A stretch of 64,000 bases of DNA from Thysanoteuthis rhombus (Eukaryota; Mollusca; Cephalopoda; Oegopsida; Thysanoteuthidae), in assembly GCA_963457665.1 (NCBI GenBank), contig OY735212.1, forward strand, positions 19,970,247-20,034,246, given 5' to 3'. Below, piece after piece: positions 13,296 through 26,199 of this stretch; within the stretch, counting starts at the first letter, position 1; each line of letters begins with the position of its first letter. Both the position numbers and the translations under genes were made by a program. The notes below the pieces were generated by a model that saw nothing but the letters and a program-made list of their open reading frames with translations, was not told where the DNA came from and did not search any database.

Positions 13296-13297
<2 letters not shown>
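9813..13297. other. no gene recognised; AT-rich, some coding-like acidic stretch
   Basis: At about 12240-12490 on the plus strand a frame reads acidic and Ser-rich (SREEEEEEKRESSGILKTGQSK...) before stops. It could be a decayed retroelement gag or chance purine-rich DNA. A short (TA)n lies at 11607-11627. Nothing else is named. Confidence 0.35.

Positions 13298-13298
<1 letters not shown>

Positions 13299-13341
<43 letters not shown>
13299..13341. repeat. (TA)n microsatellite
   Basis: About 21 uninterrupted TA units. Confidence 0.97.
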
Positions 13342-13344
<3 letters not shown>

Positions 13345-14400
13345 CAAACTATTTCTGAAAACCAATGATTTTAGTGCTCAATGCTTGAGGGAATTAATAA
13401 AGATTTCGATTGAACACGTTGTGTCACATGATTTATCACAATTTAAGATTGAGACTAAATCTAATTTGTCTGTGAATCCCACCACTCCGACACAATGTCT
13501 CTGATCAGAAATTATTGGAGATAATATCATCCTGTTTGTTCAGAATTTGATCTTTAATACTGCAATATTAAATCTCTTGAATTAACGATGAAAATGTAAT
13601 TACTATTAATGGACTGACGATTTGTTAGGATTTCATGCGAGCAATAACTTAATATCATTTTCTATACACAAATGAATGATATATTAGAAAGGACTGGAAA
13701 AAACAATAGCTTCAAATCATGGGTGTCAAAAGCATATATGGGGGGGGGGGGAGAAGATGGCGTCTTGGAACAATAGGCATTTCTATCATGGAGGAGGTGC
13801 TGCATTAGCCACCATTGGTATTGTAAGTAGGACCCATTTTCCTTTATTGACTATAAGGTTTCAACTTTCAAATCCCCATGTCCTTGGTGAGAAGGCCTGA
13901 TCCAGAGGTGTGCAATGCCCTATTTGGAAACATCCCCGACCCCCTAGCAAACACTCATGATTAAAATGATAAATTATTACAATCTCCAAAACTGAAATGA
14001 AAGAGAAAAATAAATTGCCATCACAGTCAATAATTGAACAACTGTAGCATCAAAATTTGAAGTCATGTAGAAAAAAATTCCATCAAAGAATAAATATGGT
14101 CAGAATAAATTCTATTTATGACATCACTGGCATTTTCCACTAGAAAACATCTAAAATAGAGTGAAAAAAACATCTCAAAATATTTAGATTCTGGAGAATC
14201 TACGTGTTATTAATAAACTATACCCGTCAAAATGGGACCCCAAAAAGAACAAAAAAGTTGTAGTGTCCACCTTTCTAGCCTGGCCCTCTGACTCAAAAAA
14301 ACTTTTTCCCAAAAAAATGAAAATAAAAGGTTTTTAGAAAGGGGTTAGTGGAGAACTAAGGCCAATTTTTGAGTCTGTAGACAAAACATTACAGCCAGAA
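13342..14400. other. no gene recognised
   Basis: AT-rich with a G12 run at 13740-13751. Confidence 0.45.
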
Positions 14401-14419
14401 GCACTGGAACACCTGCACA

Positions 14420-14965
14420 TATAAAAAAGGCTAAAGCCCTTTGCCACCTTTGGTTAGTAGTATTCATTACTTCCTAATGGATTTGAACCAGCTTTTGAAA
14501 GCAAGAAGTCATAGGGAGCCAGATTTGGACTGAGGGACCTGACAGTCTTGCATGATGCCATATTTTGTCAAAAACCCGGCACAATATGGGAAGAATAGGC
14601 AACTGTCACACAATACACAAGCTTGCACAGTGACATCTGACTGCTGACTGAGTTACCATATGGGTGTTTTGCTGTTCATGTACACTCTGTAAGATCTGCT
14701 CTGGTTGGTCACCAAGTTACTTGATGGTTCCACAACCAGTTCTCCAGATATTCAAAATGGTAAGATACTTTTAGATAGACCTCATATTTTGATAATGTGC
14801 TCACAGATAATCTTGATAGCCATTTGACAGAAAATGAGTCTTTAGTAAATGAATGAGTAGAACTGGCTACACCATGTTTAAACAGGAAGACAGTCTCTGG
14901 TATCATTGCAAGAGGTGGCAAATATCCATGATAATAGCAGACAAAGATTCAACTGAAATTATATC
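14420..14965 (-). pseudogene. mariner-like DNA transposase relic
   Basis: In broken minus-strand frames a segment reads FLTKYGIMQ, and, in the next frame, LSPNLAPYDF (14505-14534). This corresponds to the SPDLAP.DF motif around the third catalytic aspartate of mariner transposases. Further upstream KDSFSVKWLSRL resembles the ..SARWVPRLL segment that follows the mariner helix-turn-helix. Stops and frameshifts show it is dead. Terminal repeats were not found. Confidence 0.5.
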
Positions 14966-15454
14966 ATTTTTACATTTCAAATTGAAAAATATTTCCTTTG
15001 CGAGAGTTCTGGTCTTACTCCAAGTAGCGATCGGCAGTCTGCCAGACAAGAAGTTAATGTGTGTAAAACTAGTTCAATAAAGTGTAGACAATTGTTGCCA
15101 ACTGTCACAGATACAGAACTATGGCATCAAGTTCAAATAGAGGATAGAAAAAAAGGCTTGGAACCAGCATCATTCGAATTTCTTCATCTTCTGGCTTGAA
15201 GCTGGACGAACTTGTGTTATCTGCCTCTAGGTTATACAAAGGTCACTCATTTGTTGTCGTTTGGAATTGAGCCACCCCTTTGCAAACTAGGGTCAGCAGA
15301 TTATCAGCCTGAAAATATCCGAAAGGTCTTTCTAAATAGAGTCATTGTCTGAAATTTTCTGGATGAATGGAGATATGTCTTGAAAGAATTATCTAAATTT
15401 GTCATATATTGATTTCATTAGAAAAAAAAAAAGAAAGAAAAAAAAAAAAGGTCT

Positions 15455-15925
15455 TGTTGATTAGAAACCGGCCACCAGAACTGCCAACAAGGGTTTCTTC
15501 AGTTTTTAAGTGATTCTGCTGAAAATATAAACATTTATTCTTTAGCCTCTGTTTTTTCTCATCTCAGTTTATCTTTTTAGTTCAATGTTTCAGGTGAGTG
15601 TTGTAAATGGGAGGTTCCAGAATATCCGGATTATTTACTCTATATTATGTCTAGATAAAACATTTTTTTGCGTGTTTTCTGAAAATTTCCCACCAAAATA
15701 AATTTCTAGTGATGAGGTTCAATTTACAATGTAAGTTTATATTAAATTCTTCCCTTAATTTGTGTCTGGTAGTGTTCACGTTTATTCATTTTTTTGAAGT
15801 CGAACTTCAAGTGATCACCAACCAACAAAAGGTGAGAGAGGAAGCTTATTCATTAATCTGGGCTTCAAAAGAACATTGGTCATTTGACGGTTTCTATCGA
15901 GTGACACGCCTTGTTTTCTTTTAAA
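15455..15925 (+). repeat. repeat family R1 copy (plus), fullest copy
   Basis: It opens AGAACTGCCAACAAGGGTTTCTTCAGTTTTTAAG. It then has the CCCACCAAAATAAA, TGAGGTTCAATTTACAATGTAAGTTTAT, GTGTCTGGTAGTGTTCACG and CAACAAAAGGTGAGAGAG blocks, and ends TTTGACGGTTTCTATCGAGTGAC. An A-rich tract (15420-15450) lies just before it. Confidence 0.75.
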
Positions 15926-16014
15926 ACTTCACTATCTGATCAAGAAATTTTGTTCCTCCGGAATATTTTTCATAAAATATCAATTGTAAGAAATCACTTG
16001 AAGTGAAATGATAG

Positions 16015-16180
16015 TTACCTCTGCCAATGAAGTTGGTAGAGGTATATGTACTCATGTTTGTACATCCTGCCACACAATATCTCCAAAAGTTTTCACTGAA
16101 TATCAATTACATTTTGCGGAAGAGTGAGCCATAGAATTAGGAAGAATTTGATACATTTGATGTTTGATCCAGAAGTTCTG
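16015..16180 (+). repeat. repeat family R2, single unit
   Basis: It has CACACAATATCTCCAAAAGTTTTCACTGAATATCAATTACATTTTGCGGAAGAGTGAGCC, the same string of blocks as the units at 47.9-48.7 kb and 55.1-55.6 kb. Confidence 0.65.
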
Positions 16181-16317
16181 TTTCTTTTCATTTTCATTTG
16201 AGAGATATTTTTTTTAGTATGTTAAGAAAATAGTCCAAAATATGCAAATTCAAATCTTATACCCTCCCTCCATCATAGCTATAGATGAACTGATCTTCAT
16301 TCAGTCCACAAAAACAT

Positions 16318-16566
16318 GAAAATATTTTAGTGTCTATCGAGAGCAATGGACACTTGAGGTCTTTTCCACAGAGTGTAAGGAAGTTGGTCCCGATTGTTGA
16401 ACTAGGAGAATGAATGGGAAACAGAATTTGAATCAGACACCATTATCAGTAGATAATAGCAAAGGCGTGGAACTTTACAATTTACAAGGGGGACTACTCT
16501 CCCTACATTGTACCAAAAAGGTTTTCACTATCCATTGCTTTATATAGACACTAAAATATTTTTACG
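16318..16566. mobile_element. foldback element with about 40-bp terminal inverted repeats (MITE-like)
   Basis: AAAATATTTTAGTGTCTATCGAGAGCAATGGACACTTGAGGTC at the left end is repeated inverted at the right end, where the complement reads AAAATATTTTAGTGTCTATATAAAGCAATGGATAGTGAAAACC. The interior of about 160 bp has no reading frame of note. Confidence 0.65.
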
Positions 16567-17146
16567 TTTATTTGTAAATGCATGGCACAGAGCATCCAAG
16601 ATACAAATCACCATATGCCACTAGAAACATGGTAGGATTTCCAAATCTCAAGTATTGTCAGTCAGTCAGATTGGGGGGGGGGGTATTGAATCAGTGAAAG
16701 TCGCTACACAGATGGTCTAACTTAGATCGAACAAAAACAAAAGCACATTATTAGAAATCATTGATCACTTTGATAACTAAATTACAGATGGATTGAAAAA
16801 AAGCATACTATGGGCAAAATATTTATCAATTTGATTACATTGATTTAATATTCAATATATGTTACGATATTCACTTGAGAAAAATTCAACCTCAAATATA
16901 ATGCCCCCTTCACTTTTTGTAGCTAAAAATCAGTGATATATTTTGACCTCTTATTGCTACAAAATTTCTAAAAAAACAATATAAGTAAAAAAATAAAACC
17001 TAAACTCTAAAACTGAAATGGTTCCTGCTCTCAGTCAGGAACTTTTAGTTTGAATTTACCTAAAGATCCAAATTCTATATACTTGTTGGTTTCTCAGTTT
17101 GTTGGTAATAAAACAATGTTACCGATCATTTTAGCCAGATTCTATG

Positions 17147-17149
<3 letters not shown>

Positions 17150-17191
<42 letters not shown>
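17150..17191. repeat. (TA)n microsatellite
   Basis: About 20 TA units, followed at once by the direct repeat at 17194. Confidence 0.97.
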
Positions 17192-17193
<2 letters not shown>

Positions 17194-17194
<1 letters not shown>

Positions 17195-17514
17195 GCTGTC
17201 TGTGGATGACACAATAATTAACACTCCCCTATTCAGGGTTTAGCACTCTTTAAGTGAGGTAACTCATTCATTGTAAGGTTATGTAATGCTCTTCCAACAT
17301 GGATGGAGCACACTGGTTGATGGGGAATATATGCGTAAATAAATATATCGCTTAAATTCAAACTTACTGACCGTCCAGTTCCGTGGAGCAGAGGGAGGAC
17401 ACTAGCCTCTGGGTCAGAAGCTAAGGTTTCGACTGGATAGGATAATCGATAGTCTATAGCCACATTGAAGAGTTGTAATACAACAAAACAGCTGTCTGTG
17501 GATGACACAATGAT
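17194..17514 (+). repeat. 275-bp segment flanked by a 23-bp direct repeat
   Basis: AGCTGTCTGTGGATGACACAAT is found at 17194 and again at 17490. Each copy borders a TA-rich tract. The segment between is not AT-rich and includes several CpGs. It could be an inserted element with long flanking duplications or a duplication. Confidence 0.6.
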
Positions 17515-20090
17515 ATATATATATAGTCTAGATTGCTTTACAGCTTCAACACTAAATATTGAAAAACTTATTCAAAATCTTTTTGTCTCACTTCAGTCAC
17601 TTATTTCCCCGATATCTATCAATGCAATTCATGTAACTTTCTATATATTATGTATATGATAGCAGGGGAATGGTAGAAAAATGATGCAAATCTGCTCTAA
17701 AGAAGAGATCCAATGTAATGAAGAAGAAAAATATTCACTTCAGCGAGGCTAGTCTTCAAAGATTAAAACTCAGCTCCTTCAAACTGTCAACCTATAACAG
17801 TCACCGGCATAAGGTAACTTATTGTTATCATTGTTGTTGTCATTAGTGGTAATTGTTACTGTTGCTATAAAATTTACTTGCATTACAAAATTTATTTGCT
17901 AACGTACTATTGCAGGCATTATCTAATAATCAACTTCAAGTATGTGTTATATTTCTACACTTCATCTGCTTCTATTGTATATGCTGCATATATGTATATG
18001 TGTCCACTACTATTCATAAAGGCAAGGTATATGATAAGAGCAATATTTCTCACTTATAGTATCAGTAGTAACCATCAGTCTCCACCCTGAATCACCTAAC
18101 TTATACCATTGTCTTTGTAAGTTTGGGATTTATAGTCATTTTTCTGAAAGATGTAATTTTTGCTTCCATTCAGCAAACAATTTTATGCACAAGCAAGGAT
18201 TATCTCATTTTTAGCGTAACATTGGAATGTATGAAGATTTTCTGGACTTATTCGTACAATGTTCATCATGTTGCCAGATCGGGCTTCAGCTAGCTGAATG
18301 GGTGACTTTTGAAAGGTGTTGACTCATTTTTTACAAATGATTAAAACTATTTCCTGCAATTAATTCACCTTGGAAATATATAAGAGTTAATCTAAAAGGA
18401 AAACATAGGAGATGACTTTTCATTTTACATTTTGAAGAATGAACTTGGTTAAAGGCAATTTTAGCAAAAATCAATTCGAATTGGAGTTGACTTTATTTTT
18501 CTCCTGTAACAAGAACAAGAATAATCTTCACCTAATTTAGGGGAGTAAACACTCTACAGTTTGTTTATCCCACCATATTGAACCAAACTTATGTTAAAAA
18601 AAAAAATAAAATGAAAATTTACCTTCCTTGATTTGAAATCATGACCAAGTGATTGCTTGGTGATTATCTTACCAACTGAGCCAAACTGATAAGTGCTATA
18701 TATCTACAAATTTATATTTTATATACACAAGATGAAAGTTGCTGACATCATCTTCATTTGAAACAGAAGTAGGAGTTTGATCTTTCAATAAATTAGACTT
18801 TAAATCAGACTTGTTGCGTTTACAATGTATTCATATGGTAGCAGTCATATTTTAAATATATCTTCATAAAAAGGAAAGAAAAAAGAGAAATTCATCGAGA
18901 CATTCTTTATGATCATGTAAAGATGCCTAAATTTGGATTCTGTGAATGGAAACCCTCCAATTGTAAACTACTCTTGAAAAACAAGATCCTGCATTTAATA
19001 GTGACTATTTTGAGGTTATTCACATTTAGTAATTGAGGTACAGCATATAATTGGGTGGTGATTTCCCACTTTACGTACACAAAATAGTTCTCTTCAAAGA
19101 TGGTTTTTTTCCCCCTTTCAAATTCAGGTAAATTCACTCAATTAGACTTCAAAACCATCAAAAAATCTATTGGTTTTGAAAAAAAAATTTAATGGTTTAT
19201 GAAATAGGTTCTCTCTATAATGTTACTATAATGCTAAACTAGGGAATTCATTTCTGCAATTTTTACAACAGTTTGGATGGAAGTTCAGATTATATAAACC
19301 CATGCTAAAAATTGCACGAGCCAAATGATGTTAAAGAATGAAAAGAATTAAGAGAATTTAAAGAAAATAAAATGTGAATAAAAAGTAAATGGGAAAATAA
19401 ATCATATTAGCCATAATTCTATCAGAAACTTTGTAAAAATGATGGAAATTAAATCCCCAGTTTAGTGTTATTATTGGCAGATGGTAGCAAAAGAGCTTTA
19501 TATTATTAATTTTAGTGATGATATTCTCACTAGTTGTATACATATGATAACTCTGAGGTGAACTGAATTCTCAATCTGCAGAATCATTTTATTAGTTCAA
19601 AAATATATTGACTGACCGGAAATAAGCTCTTTCCATGTTTTTCTGTCAGAATTTTTTTGATGGGGGAATATTATAATGTAAAGTTCTTGCGGATTTTTGT
19701 CCTCATCTTGCTTCATTTTTTGAAAACATGTTTCGGCCCCCATCGCCGTCTTCAGGTGATGAATGTGCGTATTTTTCTCATCATCAGAATAGAAGAATGC
19801 CTGTCTAATCAGTTCCATGGAAACGTTTGTATTTCATTGTCTAATATCGATTGTGGTTGATTTTTCTTTCCACACTTGTTAGCTATAATTGGTGTCAAAA
19901 GATCATGGCTGGCTGGAATCAATGACTTGAGGATAGTTTTTATTGTCATGAAAAGTTTTCCATTGAAAGTTTCATGATAAAACATCAACATTCAAGTGCA
20001 TTTCAAGTCATATATATGATAAGAGCCATGTCTGTCGCATATTTATCGAATCAGTAGCAGCCATCAGCCCTTATTAAACTAACTTTCTTT
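17515..20090. other. no gene recognised
   Basis: AT-rich. Contains one copy of the CTGAnGA...GAAAC motif (19728-19755, minus). No exon-like conserved protein was seen. Confidence 0.4.
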
Positions 20091-20107
20091 TCTCCCACCC
20101 CCATTAT

Positions 20108-20345
20108 GCCTCCACTTGAACTACTTAACACTCTCTTCCCAACTTTTCTTCTCTCTCTACACATACCCTATTATTAAACTACCGTTCTTCTCGCCCTTCT
20201 CTCTTCATACCTTTTTTTTGAACAACCTTTATTTTCTCTCCTCCCTTTTCTACCCTCTCATTGAACAACCAAACTTTCCCCTCTCCCTTCCTACCCTTAA
20301 ATTGAACTTTTTTTTCCTCTCCCTTCAACCATATCTGTTTCACAC
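20108..20345 (+). repeat. pyrimidine-rich minisatellite, unit about 45-60 bp
   Basis: TTGAAC or TTAAAC followed by a C/T tract (CTCTCTTC..., CCCTTCTCTC..., CTCTCCCTTCC...) repeats four to five times. It is flanked by CAGCCATCAGCC on both sides (20058 and 20358), as if inserted or expanded between two copies of that sequence. Confidence 0.6.
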
Positions 20346-22125
20346 AGTAACTGCAACAGCCATCAGCCGAGGCAGTTGAAGTACAATGGGTTATTGACGA
20401 GACTAAATCAGAACTAATTCAGGAGAGATAACTCCATCACAGAGTTATTTCCCTTGCTTTTTGAACATATTTCGCTAAAAAAAAAAAAAAAAAAAAAAAA
20501 ACATATGTATTGCTATGGAGCGTACAGAGTTATAGAACATTTCTAGCAGTTTTTTTTTTTTTTCTACTATTTTTACTGATGTTTTCCTGTTGTTTTTTTT
20601 TAGCAATAATCTTTTAAAGAAGAAAAAAGTACTTTCCAAAATGATTTAGTCTCAGGGCTACTCATAAGGGCGCGCGCACACACATACAGGTACAAAGCTT
20701 TTTATCAGATGACTGCAATTGATAGGGAATGCTGCTTTTGGTGGCGAAGTATCTTACTCAAGAAATCAAGGTACGACAGGGGTCTAGTACAATTGGAATA
20801 TATTTAGTTGAAAGCTAGATAAAGGAATTTTATGAAGAAAAAAAGACGACTTATCATATGATAAACTTTAAAAATATTGATGTTCGAAATATGATCTCTT
20901 TTCCACATACTTATTTATGGATCCACCCTTGGTAACATTCCTAATCATATCGATATATGAATAAATTGCATAATTTCACCTTTTACTTCTTTCGGCAACA
21001 AGCTGTCTGCTGTATGAGTTTCTGCTACTTTCTGTTATCTCTTTTGTACATTCTCATAGAAATGATAGGACTTGGACATCAATTCGATCCAAGGGAGGTA
21101 ATCATTTATTCACATTTAGAAAAAACAATCATTGTTACCTCCCTTAGATGATTTTTTTTTTCTCTTTCGAGAATGCAATGAACAAAAGAAGCTAACTCAA
21201 CGTTCAGCAATTTGGGGGGTATTAATGACTGAATTAATTTGATATTGCCTTACAAATGAGCTTCACTAATTCTGATTGTAATTGTACATATGAATCGTAA
21301 ACGAGAATCGAGAGACAAAGGAAAATGGAGACAGCATTTTGGCTGGGAAGAATGAAAATAAGATTCCTAAAATCCACGTGTAAAATAACAATAACTCCTC
21401 TGCGTCGAAACTTTTCAGGGGCAGATCCTGGAAGAACCTCTGAATTATCATGAAAACTTTCTCTTTCCCTTCAGAGGACCAAAAAAATGAATTCTCCTGA
21501 TCATTACTTTAGGAAATATTTTGTAGGGAGATAATACGTTTACATTCTCATGGACATATCTTTCATGAGTGTAAAAATCAAGATGGTACAAAGACTTTAC
21601 GTAAAATAAATCGTCAAATAAATTAAAGGGGTGTTATCATCACGAAGGAAAAAACATTTTCTCCCGAAATTTGGATGGTAGTTCCATAGCTTTTTTGAAT
21701 GACCCTCAGCTGAAGAGGCTGGATGCGCCCCTAATTTAGGAGAGGATCAACCCCCACCCGTCACGGAAGAGAAACTGACTGTTATTGCTTTGAATTGGTT
21801 GTATTGTTCAATTTATTTTTTTTTTTTTTAAATTTGTGCGCCGTTTTTAACATCAAGTGTCCCGTTGTTTTTTCAGTTCTTTTCTTATTGTTTGTGATTG
21901 TTTAAGAAGGGAGATAATCCTTACTTGAAATTAAGGCTAATAAGAGTTATCTCTATTTTACGGACAGATTCTAGGAACCAAATGACTATATATTCAAGCG
22001 AGCCACAACCTAGAAGTCGCAGAATCTAGAGTGAATACCTACATTAGAATCACAATAGACGTGTCTGTCATGAAAAGGATAATATTTCGAAAACTTTGCC
22101 TTTAGACTATACGTAGGGCATTAGT
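20346..22125. other. no gene recognised
   Basis: Contains an A26 run (20477-20502), a T13 run at 20551 and AT-rich DNA. No family match seen. Confidence 0.4.
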
Positions 22126-22129
22126 TTGC

Positions 22130-22345
22130 ACGGTGGTGGAGTTGCTAGCCTATGCCCAAGTTAGACTACCTCACAGGGCTAAAGGGCTCAAACTGCTTGG
22201 CTATTTAGCCATTGCTATGGGGGGAGGTAGACTCATGCCTTTTCCAAGAAGGCATTAGTGAACATGAATAACCTCAGCCGAATCTGGAATTTGGTTTGCC
22301 TCTTCCATTTACTATACCGGTTAACGCTACTCACCTTCCACTTAG
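22130..22345 (-). repeat. tRNA-derived SINE-1 copy (minus)
   Basis: Its complement starts GGTGAGTAGCGTTAACCGGTATAG (box A-like). It then has GGCTGAGGTTATTCATGTTC..TAATGCCTTCTTGGAAAAGGCATGAGTCTACCTCCCC, the SINE-1 body. Confidence 0.65.
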
Positions 22346-22374
22346 TAAAGTCGGCCACACATATTCTTGGCAAA

Positions 22375-22670
22375 TAGTCACTCAATAGAAACTGTCAAGA
22401 AATTGGAGAAAAGGGTGATCAATAAATAAATTACATCTGTCGCCTTTTGTTGGGCGATGATCACTAAGGCTAGATTTGATTTTTTTTTAAGCGTGAACGC
22501 TGTTGGACACAAACAGATGAGCCAATTTAACATGAACCTACACTGTAAATTGACCAACCCATCCCACACACTAAAAACTTCTTTGGTGGGGGTGTAGATT
22601 TCAAAAAACAAAAATCTCTTTTCTTCACATGATAAAGAGTAAATGTTTAATTTTTCAGCCCTCTACTACC
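22375..22670 (-). repeat. repeat family R1 copy (minus)
   Basis: ACTCAATAGAAACTGTCA, GGGTGATCAATAAATAAATTAC, GCCTTTTGTTGGGCGATGATCACTA, TGTTGGACACAAACAGATGAGCCAATTTAACATGAACCTACACTGTAAATTGACC and AAATGTTTAATTTTTCAGCCCTCTA match the complement of the copies at 46525 and 15455. Confidence 0.75.
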
Positions 22671-24265
22671 ATTGTCGCAGCCAGTGCGCGTAGCACAGTC
22701 AGGGTGCGTCCTCAGAAACGGTGTGGATAGTAGTCGCTAATTTTCGCCTCGAAAAAGCAATCATTCCAATTCTCGTCTCTAGAGTTAAAATTTCCTAAAC
22801 ACCTGTTCTCGTCTTCCCTTCGCATTCACCTGGAAGTAGAGTCTGACTTTTTGTATGTAGTAATAGCCTGTACCTTTTGCAACTAGTCGGAAGGAGAGAA
22901 ATAATTAAATACTGCTCTACACCCATAGTTTTTTTTATTGTTTGTTTTTGTCACCTCATCGATTTTCGTTCAATTTTTCACAACAGTTCCTATTTTACTT
23001 ACGACTCTTTTCTCCGAAACTACAACCAAACTCCAAAAATGTAGACTTCGAATGACCTCACAACGCAACGGGGCCTAAGCCAGTGATTCTCAAACTTGTT
23101 TTGTTACCTCCTTTTAGTGCATATATTTTATTAGAGCACAAAAACATTTCAGTGATCATTTGGCATTTATTAGGAGAATTTTGTTTTAATTACTTAAATA
23201 TGACGAAAACGTTGTTTTTTTTTTTAAATGAGTGAATAGCATTGAGCCATTTTTACAATAAGCACCTGAAAGAATACATTTTGTACAGAAATAATAGAGA
23301 ATAACACTGGTTACTTGATTATTCTTTTGAAAAGATTTTCAAATATTTCTACTACCACCAATAACCTTTGCGTGGACCCCGCAGGGGTCCTGAATCCTAC
23401 TTTTAGAAGCCCCGTTATAGCCCAAGGCTTCCAGTTGCTTTCATCCGACACCGTCCAAAAAGTATAATTATGCTACGTATTGATCAGATATTAACAAAAT
23501 GAGGAAAATAAAATGCATTAATTTGTTCTAGCTATCAGACACAGTACTTGAAATAATGTTGTTCTCAATCTTAAGATATTGTTCTTCAAACCAAAAATTT
23601 GGAAATGTAGACACTTTTAAGTAAGATGGCTACCGTCTTCTGGCCCTGTAAGACCAAAGAGTTCCAATCAATCTCATCATTCGTGGACAGTGTTGGTTTT
23701 TAGTTGGTTACTCTGGATTACTTCATGCTTGATAAATTTTGGGGGCTCACTAGCACTGGGGCTTTATTCTTTGAAAAAGTATTAGTGCACATCTTATAAT
23801 TCGCAAAAAGTCCGTCTTTCTGGATGGCTGTCTGTCTATACTTGCCTACCACAAAAAGTACTTGATGGAAATCCATGAAAATTTCAGTGGCCACGGATTA
23901 GATCCCTGGGAAGTGTTTTTAGAGAATTAGTCTTTGAAAATCACCCCGAAATATGTTTTAGTGGGATTTCAAATCAGGTGAGGCATCTATTCACATGATT
24001 ATTCATCAATGATAAAAATACGTTAGGATGACGTAATAAAATAATATTTTTCATTCCTCGGAGATGAAAATACTTTTGTTAGAGAGAAAAAAAAGCAAAA
24101 ACATTTTTAACGTACCTCTTACCGCGATGCTTATTGGCTGAACATGCACACCATGAATAGTGGTGTTATACATTAGTGAATGTTTTGATGTAGTACGGTT
24201 AAGATACATTTTTCCAAGACACGAAATTGGGGGGATCAGAGGTTATGTTGATCACATGGAGGGAA
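22671..24265. other. no gene recognised
   Basis: Contains one weak R2-like stretch (about 23860-23910, TGATGGAAATCCATGAAAATTTCAGTGG). Otherwise nothing named. Confidence 0.4.
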
Positions 24266-24269
24266 CTTC

Positions 24270-25600
24270 CATTTTTCACTTTTGGGGGTCGAAATCAACA
24301 ATAAAATTTCGTTTTTTCACTTTTACAGGGCAAAATCAAGGGGAAATTTCTTTCTTTTCTTTTTTTTTTTCCCCTCTCTGAAGGGAATTTTTTTTTCTTT
24401 TGTAAGGTCGAAATCAGAGAGGGAGATTTTTTTTTTTCTATCTCTTTTTCTTACTCTTTTTTCCAAGGTCGGGATTTCTCACTTTTAGAGAAAGAAAGAG
24501 AGCGAAAGAAAGAAAAAGAAAATTTGAAGCTTAGAGAGGAAGGAAGCGAGAGAGAAAGATATATATATAGAGAGAGAGAGACATACACACACACGGACAC
24601 TTGTAATGTTCAAATCGAAGGGGAGTTCCTTCTTTTCACTTTTAGGGTGGAAAATGGAAGGAGAATTTCTTTTTTCCCCACTTTTAAGATTCCAAATTGA
24701 GCGGTAATTTTTCCACTTTTAGGGGTCAAAATATAATATTTCTGACGTTATCAATCATCCAACTGGTGTCGTTAATAATGATAGGTTTGAATCATTTTTT
24801 TCCAACGGTGAGTCCAGTTGACCAAATCACGAGAAATGCTTGTTTCATTCAAAATTCATTTATTAAGATAAGAAAATTCAATATAACAATTTTCCGATTA
24901 TATCGGTCAAAATAAAGGGAGAATTTTTTTCACTTTTAATGTTCAAATTCGAAGAAGAATTCTTCCTTTTCACTTTTAGGATTGAAAATGGGAGAAGAAT
25001 TCCCTTTATACCACTTTAAGGGGTCCAAATTGAGAGGTGATTTCTTTCCACTTTTGGGGGTCAAAATGCAAAGGAATTTTTTTATTTCTGGGGTTCAAAA
25101 CGCAAGGGATTTTTTCCCATTATTAGGTGCTTAAGATGAAAGGTAATTTTCTCCGACTTTCAAATGTACAACTCGAGTGGGATTCTTTTCATCTTTAGAG
25201 TTCAAAATTGAGGGGAAGATTTTCTCCCCACTTTGAGAGATTGAAATAAAAATGGAATTTCTTTTTACTTTTGGTGGTTAAAATCAAGGTGAATATTTTT
25301 TTCCACTTCTAGTTTACTAATTGGGGTCGAAATTAGAGGGATTATTTCCGAGGGGAAGATTTTTTTCACTACATTAAGATTCAAAATCGAGGGGGTCATT
25401 TTTTTTTTTTTTTTTTTTGCATTTGGGGGGTCAAAGTTGAGGATGGTCAAAATCGACAGGGAGCGTTTATTCTCATTTTTTAAAATCAAAATTAAGAGAA
25501 AATTTTTAATCGTTGGGTGAAATTCTTTCTCGTTTTTAGGGGTCAAGTTTGAGAGGGAACGTTTATTATCATTTTAAAGGCTAAAGATAGATTGGGAACT
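24270..25600 (+). repeat. degenerate minisatellite, unit about 40-50 bp
   Basis: A unit of the form GGGG(A)ATTT.TTTT(C)CACTTTTAGGGGTCAAAATC.A repeats through about 1.3 kb with much drift, for example TTTTAGGGGTCAAAATA (24716) and TTTGGGGGTCAAAATGCAA (25053). It is interrupted by unrelated sequence at about 24742-24905 and by (GA)n/(CA)n at 24555-24597. A related array lies at 34630-34870. Confidence 0.75.
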
Positions 25601-26199
25601 CTTACCCCTTTTAATATTAACCCCCCCCCCCTTATTGATATCAACATCCAGGTTCCCTTTTTCTAATATCAACCATTTTTTTACATTTGTCCCTAATTTC
25701 ACATTGGCCCGAACCTTTTTTTAATATTAGCCGAACATACTTTTTTACATTAGCAACCCACTTCTTTGGCATTTGCTCCCATTTTTTCTAACAGAGTAAA
25801 AAAAGGGGGTAATAAATCAATTTTAAAAACAAATCTAATTAAACACCATCTGATTTCCTTTTATCGATCAGTCTATTTCTTTTTGGGGCTGCAATTAACA
25901 CCACCCATTATGGCGGGGATTTAGTCCTGTGAAATTGAATCTCCACTTCAGGGCGTCTGAAAGCCGGGTGCTGTTAGTGAATTATACCGGGGCCCTGAAG
26001 GCTGTCGTTGAGAGGATTTGTTTGGTTGAGTTTCTTGGTCAATGTGATATGTCTTGTAATAAAATCGTACAGCACTAGTAGATGGAGGCGACCCAAAGGC
26101 TTTCCTTTCATTTCGCAACTGTCTGTTTCGAACAAGGGGAGCACGAATCCATTCTAAACTTTTTCCATCCTAATCACACACCTTGCGATGTACTCAGTT

